Shown here piece after piece: positions 1-13,400 of a stretch of 64,000 bases of DNA (position 1 is its first letter; each line of letters opens with the position of its first letter). Position numbers and translations under genes: made by a program. Source of the DNA: Cornus controversa (Eukaryota; Streptophyta; Magnoliopsida; Cornales; Cornaceae); NCBI GenBank assembly GCA_026545225.1, contig CM048849.1:54320836-54384835 (forward strand). The letters run 5' to 3'. The notes under the pieces are model-generated. The model was given only the letters and a program-made list of their open reading frames with translations, searched no databases and was not told the origin of the DNA.

Positions 1-353
1 GAGAGACAGGAGGTCATGGGGGAGAGAGTGATGTGTTTGGTCTGATGGTAAATGAGAGAGATATATATATATATAATGATATTTTATATTATATATTATA
101 TATACAGATATAATGATATTTTATATTTGAAGATAGATTGATGGGAATATTATTTTAGGGGGAAGTTGGTGAATGTTTAAATTTAAATTTAGGTGGGAGT
201 GAATCATGGCCATTGATTTAAGATAGGGAGAGTAATTTCAGACTGTAGATAGGCATAGATATTTTGAACCGTCAGATAGGTTTTTTAAGCATTTTTTACC
301 GTTAGATGGTGAATTGTTTTGAGCGGGAAATTCAAACACAAATCTTAAATGTA

Positions 354-393
<40 letters not shown>

Positions 394-714
394 AACCTTT
401 TTTTTTTACATTCTTAAAAGCAAGAGTCCAAATTTTAATTGAGTTTGATACAGAGTAAAGGACTGGATTGGATGTATGTGAAGGTCGTGATGAGGCTGGG
501 TTTAGATGGGACTCTACGAAAGGCTGCGGCAGACAAGGGAAGGAGTATTCTAAAAAAGAGTCCAAGTATACGAAAACTTTGGGAACCAGGGGTAACATGC
601 TGAATTTGATAGATCGATGGCCAATTAGATACATTTGTGTTTTATCTTCTTTTATTTTCTTATATTCAGTTAATTATCTTGTGACTTAGGGTTAGATACA
701 ATGATATTATTTTT
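1..714. other. gene-free AT-rich stretch
   Basis: No gene is recognisable here. The stretch holds a short TA microsatellite near 61-75, a second TA run at 356-389, and unremarkable AT-rich DNA. The small open frames across 332-689 on both strands have no family features and overlap each other, so they look like chance frames. Confidence 0.6.
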
Positions 715-2727
715 GCTATACATAAATGCAGAGAACTTTGTATTAAGAGTTCCACAACCACTTTACAAACAATTGCATCACATTCAATCATTTTTAAACA
801 CAATAATCTCCCAGAATATTTCTCTGATCTCTACTTATTCTACATCTCCATTATAAATTTCTTGTTCCCTGCCTCCTCTAATCAATTTATCTATCTACAT
901 CTCCCTCACTTTCTATCTCACTCCTTGTTATCTCCCTCCTTCTACCTCCCCTCTTGTTACGATTCAGTCTCGCAATTCTTTGTACATAATTAAAAGTCCT
1001 CTTAATTGAGGCAAACAAGAACTCAATAGGGAGTTTGGTATTCTCTTTCCCTAGCCAATCGTCTGATCTAACACAAACTTCAAAGGAGATACTTGTGTTC
1101 AACCAACTGATATTATATCCAGCTGACTTCACAGCTCTGGCATGCCTGCACACGCTGACAATTCAATTGGTCTACTTGACTGATTAATTGATTAAAAATA
1201 TTTTGGCACACCCGGTGGGACTGGAAAAGTGCTAAAGAATTGAGAATATGCCACCTAAGCTAAGGTCCACACAGAACTCAGCCATTGGCGATGATGAGCA
1301 AGAGGAAGACTTCTCTCAGCCTTTCAGAGGCCCCGCAACCAACCCGTTAGATTTGGCAATCCTAATAGATGTTATACATACTTTGCACATTTAAATCGGT
1401 GAGGTTCAGACCAACATGGGTCAAATGGATGAGAAGATTACCCAGAATAGTGCTCGTTTTAATGATCGTATAGAAAAAGTGTTAAAACAGTCAACCATTC
1501 AGAACCAACCGATCATTCATAGCCCCATCACCCAAGATGCGACTTATCAACCGAATGCTCATCAAGCAGACTAAAAACAGAAAGGCCCAATATTACCTTC
1601 GCCTCAGCCTTTTGCACAAAGTAACCTACCGTCTAACAGCTCTCAACCTAGTGAAGCAAAAAATCAGTTATCGACTAAAATCGCAAACAGACGGCTGTCT
1701 GAGCAGCAACAGGTACACTCTCATAATAACTTCATAAGTTCAATCAACCTTAGAGAGGACCCCAACTAGGGAAGAAGGCAAGACCCCCCGATCGCACCTG
1801 CACCCGGGGGGCATGTAGAAAACTGACCATTTAGGTGGCAGGAACAGGAACAACAAATAAATCATGATGCTCTTGGGTTTTACCCCAAAATGCCTCATAC
1901 CATTTGAATAGAACATACTACATATAAGCACATCCCCTTTTCCACACCCAGGCGATGAGGAATTGAGCACCTTGTACCTTATTAGTGTGGTAGCTCAGCC
2001 CAGTGTCTATCTTTGCACCCGCCCACTCACACCCATCCACAAGGGTTACTACAATCCACCCCCTACGAGACCCGACGTCCTCGTCGGCACACTTTCGGCT
2101 GGGTTCAGGCTCTGATACCAACTGTAATACCCCCGCTCCAACACATGGTATGATATTGTCCACTTTAGGCCTGAGCCCGCACGGTTTTGCTCTTGGATTT
2201 TACCCCAAAAGGCCTCATACCATTTGAAGACAACATACTACATATAAACACATCCCCTTTTCCACACCCAGGCGATATGGGATTGAACACCTTATACCCT
2301 ATCAGTGTGGTAGCTCAACCCAGTGTCTGTCTTTGCACCCGCCCACTCATACCTTCCACAAGGGTTACTACAAGAACAATTATGTCCCGAACTATCAGCT
2401 AATATAGTTGAGGTGATCGAGCTTGACACTAAAAAACTAGATGCAATACAGTTGGCAGATTTGGAATCAACCCTAGCAAAATTAGATAATCTTAAGGCGG
2501 AGGTACAAAATCCTTTGCTAGATATAAATTTGGGGACAACTGGTGATCCTCGGCCTACGTATATTAATGCTCTTTTAGAGCCTAAATTCCAGGCTGAGAT
2601 GATCAAGCTGTTGAAAGAATTCAAAGACTATTTTGTCTAGAATTATGAGGAGATGTCGGGTTTGTCAAGAGAGATGGTAGAACACAAGCTGCAAATTCGG
2701 GAAGGGTATAAACCTCTCTATAAAGTT
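715..2727 (+). mobile_element. Ty3-gypsy LTR retrotransposon remnant
   Basis: Broken remnant on the + strand. An LTR-like segment at about 720-1195 is followed by a gypsy-type leader (TTTTGGCACACCCGGTGGGA near 1199) and then a gag-like segment beginning about 1247. From about 2373 to 2727 there is a piece of pol that reads like the start of a gypsy reverse transcriptase. Most of pol and the second LTR are absent. The interior is split by a nested miniature LTR element (1867-2372). A diverged copy of the LTR, without internal sequence, lies inverted at 24412-24848. The leader style suggests the Tat/Athila side of the family, which is inference. The element is heavily decayed with many breaks, hence old. 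Confidence 0.7.
1867..2372 (-). mobile_element. TRIM-like miniature LTR element nested in gypsy remnant
   Basis: One full terminal repeat (2123-2372, about 250 bp, TG...CA ends) and a shortened second copy (about 1867-2053) lie in direct orientation around an interior of only about 70 bp. Next to the full repeat, at 2111-2122, is the complement of TGGTATCAGAGC, the plant initiator-Met-tRNA primer-binding site, which orients the element on the minus strand. There is no coding capacity, as is usual for TRIM elements. It interrupts the gypsy remnant and is therefore younger than it. One repeat is incomplete, so it is broken. Confidence 0.72.
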
Positions 2728-3714
2728 ATTGTTGATACCATCATCAATATCTCTTATGGGTTCCAGAAATAAAACCACGAGATAAGGTGAAATAGTTGTA
2801 GACTATACATGTAAAATAACTGTCAAAAAAATAAGACTAAAACCAATTGCCCGACTAACAATTGTCGAAGGTCTAACTAGGTATAGGAATAACACTGGCC
2901 TCATTACTTATATCCATATGTCAAGAAATATTGGTTCGTAGAGAAATATTACGAATCATACAAGCATATAAGGGCTGGTCCTGGAAATAAATTACATTGA
3001 TTGATATTTTCATTCCTCCTTTCTGTCCTCCGTTTCCTCCTTGTGATTTTGGGATACTCTTCAGTAAAAATTTCTCCGTTCGGCTCCACTATAATTCTCA
3101 TTATTACCTCAGGATGAATCTCAAGTTTATGTGCAAGCACAGCAACTCGAATCACACAACTCTCAATTCGGTTGATAGCAGAACCATTCATCACAAAATT
3201 GAAGGTATTCTAAGTCTTCCACTTATGACTAACCGCTGTCATTGCTAGCCACTTAATCAGATTTGCAATACCTGATAAATCATCAAAAGAATTTTATTTT
3301 GATATTCTTCTTTTTCTCAATTATTATTATGAAAAAACAACTCATTAATTTATTTTATTTTTGGTAAAATGAATTATATTGAAGATAGCATTACTCAAGA
3401 AAAAAATAAAAAAATTAAAGTCGACTAATAACACCCGTTTTTGAAAATATATTAATTGATTAATAATGAATTGAATTATTATATATATTACTATTTCGTA
3501 TTCCCGCCGTCGTGTCCATGTCATATTTTTTTGTATATATCACTATTTCTTATTCTTGCCGTGTCGATTTCCTATTTTATATATATATATATATATATTA
3601 GTATTTCGTATTCCCATCATTTATATATATATATATATATTAGTATTTCGTATTCCCATCATTTCCATGTCCTATTTTTTAAATAAAAAAAATCGTGACT
3701 TCCTAGGTTAGCAC
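2728..3714 (-). repeat. tandem pair, copy 1: unrecognised coding-like segment
   Basis: This segment recurs at 3970-4924 with a period of about 1242 bp. Both copies begin with ATTGTTGATACCATCATC and end in CTTCCTAGGTTAGCAC. On the minus strand an open frame of 81 codons (2949-3194) contains AHKLEIHPEVIMRIIVEPNG followed by a Lys/Arg/Glu-rich tail. The same peptide is part of every full unit of the array further right, but here no copia sequence is joined to it. The minus strand also shows splice-acceptor-like TTTTTGACAG, so this may be a relic of a host gene with introns. I do not recognise the protein. The right third is TA-rich with repeated CGTATTCCC motifs. Confidence 0.65.
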
Positions 3715-3969
3715 TAAAGTCATCACTTTCCATATTCAATACCAAATCAACTCACTTGTTAGAGATGCATTAGTACCACGTCAAGCCTGAGAGGTTTCAA
3801 AGATTTAACAAACAAACATGCTAATTGATGAAATTTTCATAACATTGACAAAAGTTGTGCTACAACAAATAGAATTAGCCATTTGAATAATGCATGGAAA
3901 GTACAATACTAATTGCATTTATGAAATGTTAATACCTTCAATATTCACATAAAATAAAACTATAAGGCT

Positions 3970-4805
3970 ATTGTTGATACCATCATCAATATCTCCTGTC
4001 GGTTCCCAAAATAAAAGCATTAAGGTGAAATAATTCTAGACTATGCAAGTAAAATAACAACTGTCAAAAAAATAAGACTAAAATCAATTACCGGACCAAC
4101 CATTGTCGAAGGTCAACTCGGAATAGGAATATCACTGGGCTCATTACTTATATCATATGTCAAGAAATATTGGTTCTTAGGGAAGTATTAAGAATCATAC
4201 AAGCATATAAGTGCTGGTCCTAGAAATGAAGTATATATTTTCATTCCTTTCTATTATGTCCTACATTTACTCTTGGTGATTTTGGGATACTATTCAGTAA
4301 AAATTTGTTTGTTAGGATCAACTGTAATCCTCATTATTAACTGAAGATAAATCTCAAGTTTATGTGCAAACGCAGCAACTCGAATCATGACTTTCTGAAT
4401 TCGGTTGATAACAGAATCACCCATCACAAAATTAAAAGTATTCTTAGTCTTTCACTTATGACTAACTGCTGCCATTGGTAGCCACTTAATTAGGTTGACA
4501 ATGTCTGATAAATCGTCAAAAGATTTCATTTTGTTATTCTTCTTTTTTCAATAATTATTATGAAGAAAACAACTCATTAATTTTTATTTTTTTGGTAAAG
4601 TGAATTATATTGAATATATCTTTAGTATATAAAAAAAAAAGAGGATACATTAAAGCCTATTAACAACACCCTCTTTTGAAAATTTATTCATTGTTTGATA
4701 TTGAATGGAAGTATTAATTTATATAATATTATTTCGTATTCCCGCCGTGTCTATATTACATTTTTTTATATATGTTATTATTTCTTATTACCGTCGTATT
4801 CTAGT

Positions 4806-4858
<53 letters not shown>

Positions 4859-4924
4859 TTGTATTTCCGCCATCTCTATGCCCTATTTTTTTAAAAAAAA
4901 ATTTGTGACTTCCTAGGTTAGCAC
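3970..4924 (-). repeat. tandem pair, copy 2: unrecognised coding-like segment
   Basis: Second copy of the 2728-3714 segment, at roughly 80-85 percent identity by eye. It has the same order: intron-like part, coding-like part near 4200-4450, then AT-rich tail with a long TA run at 4808-4855. The coding-like frame is more decayed than in copy 1. A 255-bp unique spacer (3715-3969) separates the copies. Confidence 0.62.
4808..4855. repeat. TA microsatellite
   Basis: About 24 uninterrupted TA dinucleotides, one of the longest simple repeats in the window. It lies in the AT-rich tail of the second tandem copy. Confidence 0.9.
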
Positions 4925-5579
4925 AGATTTCCTATTTTTCCATCTTTAAAACCATCATCTTATTCTCCTTGCTCTACTTCTAATCCATCTTCAACTGGCA
5001 AAAAACTACTTATAAGTATTGATGAAGCAAAAAATCCACCCCGAACTGGTCAAACACCAACCTGTAAAAAGGACAAGAAAAGAGTAATCGAAATGGCATT
5101 GGCGCAATGCCGGTCGACTACGCTCCGACAATTAAGTCAGAAATCGAAAAGGCTTTAAAGCTGTAAAGGAACTCAGAGGGTATTAATTGCGTACCTTGGT
5201 ATATGAATCGTCTAGTATTTATAGTGACCAAGCGAAAGGCGTGTCTTAGTAAAACTCTACCTCCTCAACTTCCTTTTCTCTCTTGGGGTTAAATAGTCTT
5301 AGTCAAAGTATTCCTATCTTCCATGTCACATGTTTCATATTAGGAGTCAAACACCTATCAAGTATAATCCTCAAAGGGTCGTTGAGTCCAACGAACACTG
5401 GTTTCCACGTTTGGTCACTGAATACTGGAAAGATGTAGACTACTTATACCAACACCAACCAATAATATAATGACTGTGATGCAGGACAGATTGTTGTGTG
5501 TGCGTGTGTCTCTAACTATATATATATATATTTTATCTATATTGAATAATAAATAATTAACCCACTTGTTAGAGATACA
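4925..5579. other. unassigned stretch, possible LTR fragment
   Basis: No gene is seen. The middle (about 5080-5400) is less AT-rich and resembles promoter/LTR-type sequence of plant retroelements (CGGTCGACTACGCTCCGAC near 5111), but no partner repeat or primer-binding site is visible, so the assignment is weak. A short TA run lies near 5516-5531. Confidence 0.3.
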
Positions 5580-7718
5580 TTAAGAGCATATCAAGTCATC
5601 AAACATTGAACTCTATTTCAATGTAGTTCACTGAAATGAAAAAATAGTGTATCTTTACCCAAGTCAAAGACTTATACTGCACATACAAAATATAATACAA
5701 TTATAATGGAAAAAAAATCTAACTATATAAAAGAAAAAAAAAAGAAATAATAGTCACCTCAAAAGCATCTAGCAGTCCGCCTTCAGCGTTTGGCTCGCTA
5801 ATAGCCACTATTGAAATGTCCTCATGAATACGTTTTGGTGAAGATATCAGCAGCTTGAGTAGTAGAACTAACAGAAACTAATCTAAGAGTACCCTAAAAC
5901 AGATGATGATGTAAAAAATACAATCAAACTTAATGTGTTTGGTGTGTTCGTAAAAAAACATCATTATAAGCCAATCTGGATGGCACTACGATTGTCACAA
6001 TGAAGAGTAGTGACAGAAGAATTTGTAATACCCATGTCTTCTAACAACCAACATAACCAAAGAAGTTCAGATGCGGAGTCAATAAGCGCTCAGTATTTAG
6101 CCTCAATACTAGAGCATCAACAAAAGTTTGCCTTTTGCTACGCCATGAGATAAGGGAATCTTGCAAAGAAGTAGTAGCCAGTGATAGAACAACAATCAGT
6201 TGGGTCTCCAGCCCAATTAGCCTAAGAATAAGCATTATTAGCAGTAACTCAAATCATGCTTTTATGATTTCGGTTGATAGCAGAACCGCCCATCACAAAA
6301 TTAAAGAACTTCTTAGTCTTCCACTTATGACTAACCGCTGCCATTGGTAGCCTCACTTAATCAAGTTTGCAATACCTTATAAATAATCAAAGGATTTCAT
6401 TTTGATATTCTTCTTTTTTTCTCAAATCCTCTATCTTCCTAATTGTCTGAGTTTAGCCTATCGAATTCAACTGTCTTTTCAGTGATTTCTTAATTTAGCT
6501 CATCCCTTCTCTCCCTATTTTTGTCTCATTTCGAATAAGAAGCTAACCGCATAAGATTTGCAAGATCATCTTTGGCGACTCTCAACCCTTTTTCAATATA
6601 GTTCACTGAAACGGAAAAATCATGTATCTTTGCCCAAGTCAAGGGATTATACTGCACATACAAAATATAATACAATTATAATGAAATAACAGCTAACTGT
6701 GTAAAAAAAAAAAAAAATTAGTCACCTCAAAGGCATATAGCAGTCCGTTGCCAATGCCACTATTGAAAACGTACTCATGAATGCATTTTGGTTAATATAT
6801 CAACAGTCTGAGTTGTAAAACTAACAAAAATAATCGAAGAGTACCCTAAAACAGATGATGACGTAAAAAATGACAATCAAGCTCAATGTGTTTGGTGCAT
6901 TCGTGGAAAATATAATTATGAGTAATCTTGATGGCATCATGATATTTTCACAATGAAGAGTAGTGGTAGAAGAATGTGTAATACCTATTTCTTCTGACAA
7001 CCAACATAACCAAAGAAGTTCTGATGTCGTGTCAGCAAGCGCTCGGTATTCAGCCTCAGTACTAGACCGTGCAACAACGGTTTACTTTTTACTACACCAT
7101 GAGATAGAGGAATCTCTTAGAAAAAATCAGTAACCAGTGATAGAACGACAATCAGTTGGGTCTCCAGCCCAATAAGAATCAGAATAATCATTATTACCTA
7201 TTTGTCCATTAGGCTCCACTATAATCCTCATTATTAGCTCAGGATGAATCTCAAGTTTATGTGCAAATGCAACGACTCGAATCTTGCCTCCATGAATTCT
7301 GTTGATAGCAGAACCACCCATCACAAAATTAAAGATCTCTTAGTCTTCCACTTATGACTAACCGCTGCCATTGGTAGCCACTTAATCAGGTTGGCAATGC
7401 CTGATATATAATCAAAGGATTTCATTTCGATATTATTCTTTTTTCTCAAATCCTCTATCTTCCTAATCGTCTTTGACTTCAGCCTATCGAATTCAACCGT
7501 CTTTTTAGGGATTTCCTGATTTAGCTACTCCATTCTTTCCCTATTTTTGTCTCCATTATAATAAGAAGCTAGCTGATTAAAATCTCTAAGATTATATTTG
7601 GCCTCTCTTAACACTTTTTCAGCGTTTGGGTCGCCAATAGACACTATTGAAAGCATCCTCATTAATGCATTTTGGTGAAGATATCAGCAATTTGAGCAGC
7701 ATAATTAACATAAACTAA

Positions 7719-9231
7719 TTGATTCATGTGTGAGTGTGACTCAAAAATATATCAATTAAAAATTTCCACACTTCGCAATAGAACGAATTCCTTGCAGAAT
7801 AGGGCTATCGAAAGGGGTATCGTACCTCAGGGATTATGGTCTGATGAGTTGGAATACAGAATTAATTCTAATTAAATTTGTAAGAAAAGAATTCTGATTT
7901 TTAAACTAAATTAATTAAAAAGTAAAATAAAATAAATCAAAGATAAATAAGATAGTGAAGATAATATGAGAGAAATTTAGGGTGTTTGACTTCACCACTA
8001 ACTCCACAATCAATGGTCAATTGAATCAACTATAGGGGAATTACATCATGCATAAGTGGTGTTGGTGGCTACAAGCTCACCTTCATCCGTCAAGAAGATA
8101 ACATATGATTAAGGCTAAGCCATGGACTATCTTCGATTGGCATGGGCCATCTGCCTAACTACTCTAATTTAGGGTGCAGTATGGTTCATCTTCTCTAGGA
8201 ATAATCCATCAAAGCTCATAACAATATATTCAGTGATTACCATTGTGTAATAATCTCTCTCATGATCACAAAAAATAAGAGAGATTGAGTTCAACAACAA
8301 TAACTAAATATCTAAGACAAGATAAGAAATCATTGAGATTGAATTTACAAGACTTTTATTACTCAATTCTATAATAAGAATCCTCTAAATTACACAATCT
8401 ATGCATGTATATAAAGGTCCCCAATAATTAAAACAATCAAACCATTGATGCTTTGTTAGGGCTACATCAAAACCCTAGTGGATGAACTAGCCGCTCATGG
8501 TAGAAGAAGAAGCTTCAACTGTTGAGGAAGAAGACATCATCTTTCTGACTTCTGCGTATGACTTCGTTCTCCAATGGCTCTGCAATATGTTTCTGTTCTC
8601 TTCTCAGCCCTCTCCAAGCTCTGTTCTCTCTGTCTAATCTCTCCCCAATTCAGCCTCCAAGTCTTCACTTTATTCCCCAAGAGAATACACCAAAGTCCTA
8701 ATCCAATTAGGAATAAATTAGGGTTTCCCGCAGCACTAATCAGGTGGGTTTTTCCTGCTGACTTCGGCCCAACTTTTGACCCACTAGAAATCCGATTTAT
8801 GAAATTTTTGTAAAATACAAAAGTGTGCAGAATCAAATTTCGTTCAACTCTACGCAAAAATAATGTCGATTTGAGGCTCGAAAATAAGACTTCTGATCCG
8901 TTTTCCAAAATGGGATTAAGACTGTATTATGCGCAGATTTAGGCTTCAGGCCCGAAACCTTCTTAAACAGTTGTAATTCTCTTGGACCTCTTTCTTGGGC
9001 TGATTTGAGTTGAAATAAATGGTTGAGTGAATCTCCTTGATGTAGGCTTCATCTCACCATCTTGGATGTCTTTTTTAAAAACCCAAAAGCTTGGTTTTAA
9101 CTGAAATAATCATTAAGACCCTGAAAATACCGAAAACACTAAAACGAAGTAAAATAACAAAATAATTTATCACTAAGAGAATAAAATACATAACTTAAAA
9201 GGCTAGAATGCGTAACATTCAACGCCTATCA
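7719..9231 (-). mobile_element. LTR-like element (probable solo LTR), copy A
   Basis: A stretch of about 1.5 kb found twice in the window (other copy 22498-23967). In minus orientation it begins TGATAGGCGTTGAATGTTAC and ends past AATTGATATA. Length, TG start and lack of any coding frame fit a solo LTR of a long-LTR gypsy-type family, but no primer-binding site or internal domain confirms this. The array units on its two sides are not directly continuous: about 0.6 kb of unit is missing across the junction, so rearrangement accompanied or followed insertion. No clear target duplication was found. Confidence 0.55.
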
Positions 9232-10130
9232 GGTTTGTAATGTCTGATAAATAATAAAAGGATTTCATTCTCGTATTCTTCTTTTTTTTCAAATTCTCAA
9301 TCTTTCGTCTTCGACTTTAGCCTATTGAATTCAACCGTCTTTTTAGTGATTTCCTAATTTAGCTCCACCATTCACTCCGTATTTTTGTCTCCTTTAAAAC
9401 AAGAAGCTAGCTGCATAAGATCTACAAGATCATCTTTGGTGTCTCTCAACCTTTTTTTAATGGAGTTCAATGGCTTATACCTTACATACAAAATGTTATA
9501 AAATTATAATGAAAAAATAGTTAACTCTGTAAAAATAAAAAAAATAATAGTCACCTCAAAAGCATCTAGCAGTCTACCCTAAGTGTTTGGGTCGCCAATA
9601 GCCACTATTGAAAACATCCTCATCGATGCGTTTTGGGGAAGATATATGCAGTCTGAGCAAATAGACTAACAAAAACTAATCGAAGGGTACCCTAAAGCAG
9701 ATGATGACGTAAAAAATGACAATCAAACTCAATGTGTTTTGTGTGTTCGTGGAAAAACATCATTATGATCAATCTTGATGGCCCTACAATAGTCACAATG
9801 AAGAGTAGTGGCAGAAGAATGTGTAATACCCATGTCTTCTAACAACCAACATAACTAAAGAAGTTCAGATGATGTGTCAGCAAGCACTCGATATTCAGCC
9901 TTAGTACTAGACCGTGCAACAACGGTTTGCTTTTTGCGACGCCATGAGATAGGGGAATCTACGAAAAAGAAGTCATAGTCAGTTATAAAATGATAATCAG
10001 TTGGTCCTTAGCCTAATCAGCATCAAAATAAGCATTATTAGTTATTTGTCCATTAGGCTCCATAGTAATCCTCATTATTAGCTCAGGATGAATCTCAAGT
10101 TTATGTCCAAACGCAGCAACTCGAACCATT

Positions 10131-10401
10131 ACTGCAAAAGCCCAAAATAGTAATTGAAATTTGCACAACTAAATGTTGAAATTGCTATCCATGCCTATTA
10201 TTGTTCGACAAGTTGATGGATCCCGTAAAGATACATTGGCCAAGAAATCATGTATTAGACACAATTTAGTGGGTTGCTACTTATTTGTAGATCATCTACT
10301 GTGTCTAGAATTTAATTTCTTTGCTAAAAATATGTTTTGTCTGTGTACTCAGGGTAATGAGTGCGTCTCCGTATGTCGGCAAGCAATCTCTGGATTGCAG
10401 T
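10131..10401. mobile_element. 271-bp insertion with short terminal inverted repeats
   Basis: This sequence interrupts one array unit between two points that are adjacent in the other units. It begins ACTGCAA and ends TTGCAGT, a perfect 7-bp inverted repeat. It has no coding features and no second copy in the window. A small non-autonomous DNA transposon is the simplest reading. The target duplication is not clear. Confidence 0.5.
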
Positions 10402-13400
10402 GCCTCTATGGATTCAGTTGATAGCAGAAGCAACCATCACAAAATTAAAGATCTTCTTAGTATTCCACTTATGACTAACCACTGCCATTGGTAGCCACTT
10501 AATTAGGTTGGCAATTCTTAATAAATAATCAAGGGAATTCATTTTGATATTCTTATTTTTTGTCAAATCCTCCATCTTCCTAATCTTCTTTAACTTCAGC
10601 CTATCGAATTCAACCGTTTTTTAAGTGATACCTGATTTAGCTCTTCCATTCTCTCATTATTCTTGTCTCCTTTAGAACAAAAAGCTAGCTGCATAAGATC
10701 TGTAAAATCATATTTGGCGTCTTTAAACCCTTTTCAATATAATTCACTGAAATAGAAAGATCGCATATCTTTGCCCAAATCAAAGGCTTACACTGCACAA
10801 ATAAAACGTAATACAATTATAATAAAAAAAAAATAGCTAACTGTGTAAAAGAAAAGAAGAAAGAAATAATAATAACCTCAAAAGCATCAAGCATCCGCCT
10901 TCAGCGTTTGGGTCGCCAATAACCACTATTGAAAGCATCCTTATTAATGTGTTTTGGTGAAGATATCAGCAATGTGAGCAGTAGTACTAACAAAAACTAA
11001 TCGAATAGTGCTTGAATCAGTTGATGGCATAAAAAATGACAATCAAGCTTAATGTGTTTGGTGTGTTAATGAAAATATCATTATGAGCAATCTTGATGGC
11101 ACTGCAATTGGCACTGTAATACCCATGTCTTCTAATAACCAACATAACCAAAGAAGTTCAGATATGATGTCAGCAAGCGCTCGATATTCAGCCTCTAGAC
11201 CATGCAACAACAGTATGCTTTTTGCTACGCCATGAGATAAGGGAATCTCCTAGAAAGAAGCATCAGAATAAGCATTATTAGTTATTTGTCCCTTATGCTC
11301 CACTGTAATCCTCATTATTTGCTCAGGATAAATCTCAAGTTTATGTGCAAACGCAGCAACTTGAAGCTAGCTCCCTTCTCTCCCTATTTTTGTCTCCTTT
11401 AGAATAAGAAGCTAGCTGCATAAGATCTGCAAGATCATCTTTACCATTTCTCAACCCTTTTTCAAAGGAGTTCACTAAAACGAAAATATCGTGTATCTTT
11501 GCCAAAGTCAATGGCTTATACTACACATACAAAATATAATACAATTATAATGAAAAAATAGCTAACTATATAAAAGAAAAAAAGAAAAAAATAACCGTCA
11601 CCTCAAAAGCATCAAGCAGTCCGCCTTTAGCATTTAGGTCGCCAATAGCTACTTTTAGAAATTTCCTCATGATTGCGTTTTGGTGAAGATATTAGCAGTC
11701 TGAGTAGTAGAACAAATAAAAACTAATCGAATAGTACCCTAAAGCAGATGATGATGTAAAAAATGACAATCAAACTCAATGTGTATGGTGCGTTCATAAA
11801 AAAAATCATTATGAGCAATCTTGATGGCACTGCGATTAACACATTGAAGAATAGTGGCAAAACAATGTGTAATACCCATGTTTTCTAACAACCAACATAA
11901 CCAAAAAAGTTCAGACGTGGTGTTAGTAGGCGATCGGTATTCAGCCTCAGTACTAGACCGTGCAACAATGGTATGTTTTTTGCTAAGCCATGAGATAGGG
12001 GAATCTCCTTGAAGGAAGCAGTAGTCAATGATAGAATGACAATCATTGGGTCTCCAGCCTGTAGAATAAGTGTTATTAGTTATTTGTTCGTTAGCCTCCC
12101 ATGTAATCCTCTTTATTAACTCAAGATGAATCTCAAGTTTTTGTTCAAACGCATCAACTTGAATCATGCCTCTATGAATTTGGTTGATAGTAGAACCACC
12201 TATCACAGAATTAAAGATTTTTCAGTCTTCCACTTATGACTAATTGCTACAACTGGTATTCAGCCTCAGTATTAGACCATGCAACAACGGTATGCTTTTT
12301 ACTACACCATGAGATAGGGGAATCTCCTGGAAAGAATCTGTAGCCACTGATAGAACGATAATCAGTTGAGTCTCCAGCCCAATCAGCATCAGAATAAGCA
12401 TTATTAGTTATTTGGCCCTTATGCTCCATTGTAATCCTCATTATTTACTCAGGATGAATCTCAAGTTTATGTGCAAACGCAGCAACTTGAATCATGCCTC
12501 TATGAATTCGGTTGATAGCAAAACCAACCATCAAAAAATTAAAGATGTTTTAAGTCTTCCACTTTTAACTAACTACTACCATTGGTAGCCACTAAATTAG
12601 GTTGGCAATGCCTAATAAATAATCAGAGAATTTCATTTTGATATTCTTTTTATTTTCAAATCGTTCATATTCCTAATCGTGTTTGACTTTAGCCTATCGA
12701 ATTCAACCGTATTTTTAGTGATTACCTGATTTAGCTCCTCCATTCTCTCTCTATTTTTGCCTCATTTAGAATAAGAAGATAGCTGCATAAGATCTGCAAG
12801 ATCATCCTTGGCGTCTTTTAACCCTTTTTCAATGGAGTTCACTAAAACGAAACAAAAACATCACGTATCTTTGCCCAAGTCAAGGACTTATACTGCACAT
12901 ACAAAATATAATACAATTATAATGAAAAAATAGCTAACTATGTAAAAGAAAAAAGAAAGAAATAATAGTCACCTCAAAAGCATCTAGCAATTCGCCTTCA
13001 GCGTTTGGGTCACCAATAGCCACTTTTGAAAACTTATCATGATTGCATTTGGGTGAAGATATCAACCGTCTGAGCAATTAATCAAACAAAAACTAATCGA
13101 AGAGTACCCTAAAACAGATGATGACATAAAAAATGACAATTAAGCTCTATATGTTTGGTGTGTTCGTAAAAAAAATCATTATGAGCAATCTGGATGACAT
13201 TGCAATTGACACACTGGATGACATTGCAATTGACACAATGAAGAGTAGTGGCAAAAGAAGGTGTAATACCCATGTTTTCTGAAAACCAAATGACCAAAGA
13301 AGTTCAAATATGGTGTCACTAGACGCTCGGTATTCAGCTTGAGTACTAGACCGTGCAACAACGGTTTATTTTTTACTACGCCGTGAGATAGGGGAATCTT

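Noticed and set aside
8537-8908. A 123-codon minus-strand frame and an opposed 79-codon frame
   Set aside because: Both lie in the LTR-like element. The second copy of that element (22498-23967) does not preserve either frame.
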